NCBI RefSeq assembly: GCF_002954455.1 | Contig: NZ_MSCC01000002.1 | Location: forward strand, 283,501-347,500 | Reading direction: 5' to 3' | Source: Photobacterium aquimaris | GTDB lineage: Bacteria > Pseudomonadota > Gammaproteobacteria > Enterobacterales > Vibrionaceae | DNA: 64,000 bases | Shown: positions 63,646 through 64,000 of the stretch, piece after piece | Layout of the letters: each line of letters opens with the position of its first letter | Position numbering within the stretch: position 1 is the stretch's first letter | Made by a program: the position numbers and the translations under genes | Notes under the pieces: model-generated | What the model was told of the DNA's origin: nothing | The model's database searches: none | The model's input: the letters and a program-made list of their open reading frames with translations, nothing else

Positions 63646-64000
63646 ATGAACGAATTTATCCAAGCAAGGCTCGAGCTAATTGATTACTTAAAAACACAGC
63701 TTATTGGGCCTGTAGGTGGTGTGGAAGAGAGGTTAAAAGATGCTCCTCATAAACGCTATCTTATGGGGACTCTCTTTCCTGCTGCTGCTTGTATCGATGA
63801 TACAAATGACGACAAAGACGATGATTCTACAACCAAAGCTCTAGCCAATGATTTTAAACCATCATCGATGGCTATATCTTTCGCAATCCAATCAAATACA
63901 TTGTTGCGGCTGAATATTACAGCAGGCTCTTATACCAAAGGAAAAATGCTTGAGTGGCAACGCTCTGAACTATCTCATGAAGAAAATCTTGAAAAAGTAG
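63646..64000 (+). CDS. N-terminus of a DrmA-like (DISARM-type) helicase (partial)
   Basis: The first 118 codons are in the window and the frame is still open at the edge. The sequence YLKTQLIGPVGG, then KRYLMGTLFPAA (about residues 36-47) and PSSMAISFAIQ (about 78-88), then LEWQRSEL resembles the N-terminal domain of DrmA helicases (LxGP, xYLTGxLxP, PSSxGLSF, WxR). DISARM is a phage-defence system of helicase, methylase and accessory genes. The helicase motifs themselves are outside the window, so the call is tentative. Confidence 0.5.
   Translation, partial: MNEFIQARLELIDYLKTQLIGPVGGVEERLKDAPHKRYLMGTLFPAAACIDDTNDDKDDDSTTKALANDFKPSSMAISFAIQSNTLLRLNITAGSYTKGKMLEWQRSELSHEENLEKV

Larger units (their letters stand above)
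60126..64000 (+). mobile_element. left end of an integrative element at tRNA-Asn (continues beyond the window)
   Basis: Directly after tRNA-Asn come a Xre regulator, an excisionase-like gene and a tyrosine integrase, then genes of unknown function, an IS remnant and a DrmA-like gene. This is the common build of a tRNA-integrated genomic island. The tRNA 3' end probably forms the left attachment site, but the matching right copy is outside the window, so the exact boundary is not proven. Confidence 0.65.

Overview
The window is a low-GC gammaproteobacterial chromosome segment that fits a marine Vibrionaceae species, most likely Photobacterium-like. The reasons are the AT-rich base composition, PurR- and LexA-type sites of gammaproteobacterial form, the cysteine-catabolism pair cyuA/cyuP, a CARB-like class A beta-lactamase and a Ser-Thr-Tyr-Gly-Asn tRNA cluster. 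The genus is an inference from gene content and not a proven assignment.

Layout. 1-8.7 kb: the end of a probable LysR regulator, two small orphan genes, a LysR-controlled three-gene EmrAB/TolC-like efflux operon (lipoprotein channel, HlyD adaptor, 14-helix MFS pump), and a second LysR gene divergent from an NTF2-like protein and a peroxiredoxin. 8.7-10.7 kb: a LexA-box-controlled umuDC operon in which the UmuD-like protein carries two S24 domains in tandem. 10.7-17 kb: a small accessory island with a frameshifted gene, a Shedu-family (SduA/DUF4263) anti-phage nuclease, a CoiA-like zinc-finger protein and a full group II intron. 16.8-18.75 kb: a PBP5-like D,D-carboxypeptidase gene bracketed by two 28-bp XerC/XerD (dif)-like sites with the same 6-bp spacer. 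18.8-24 kb: two alcohol dehydrogenases with a duplicated adhB tail, a second copy of the small secreted protein found at 0.7-0.9 kb, a Ni/Co permease and a decayed tpx gene. 24-27 kb: a PurR-type operator, an NCS2 permease and a guanine deaminase.

27-46.8 kb is a metabolic block whose members together make sense as an N-glycan/N-glycopeptide utilisation locus. It holds two lipoprotein GH92 alpha-mannosidases, an oligopeptide-type ABC importer without ATPase genes, a cytoplasmic GH2 beta-mannosidase, a leucyl aminopeptidase, an N4-(beta-N-acetylglucosaminyl)-L-asparaginase, AraC regulators and a fructose/mannose-type PTS EIIB/EIIC. 47-59.4 kb is mostly ordinary core genome: an O-acyltransferase, a DEDDh exonuclease, an EamA exporter, cyuP and cyuA, an AzgA-type purine permease with a PurR box, an Ntn amidohydrolase, a Rof homologue and a CARB-like beta-lactamase.

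59.6-60.1 kb is the tRNA cluster. Directly after tRNA-Asn begins an integrative element: Xre repressor, excisionase-like protein, tyrosine integrase, a ribbon-helix-helix-like protein surrounded by five copies of the palindrome GTGCGCAC, an IS3 remnant, and at the right edge the start of a gene resembling the N-terminus of DISARM DrmA helicases. The element runs out of the window.

All calls are made by reading the sequence; no database search or folding program was run.
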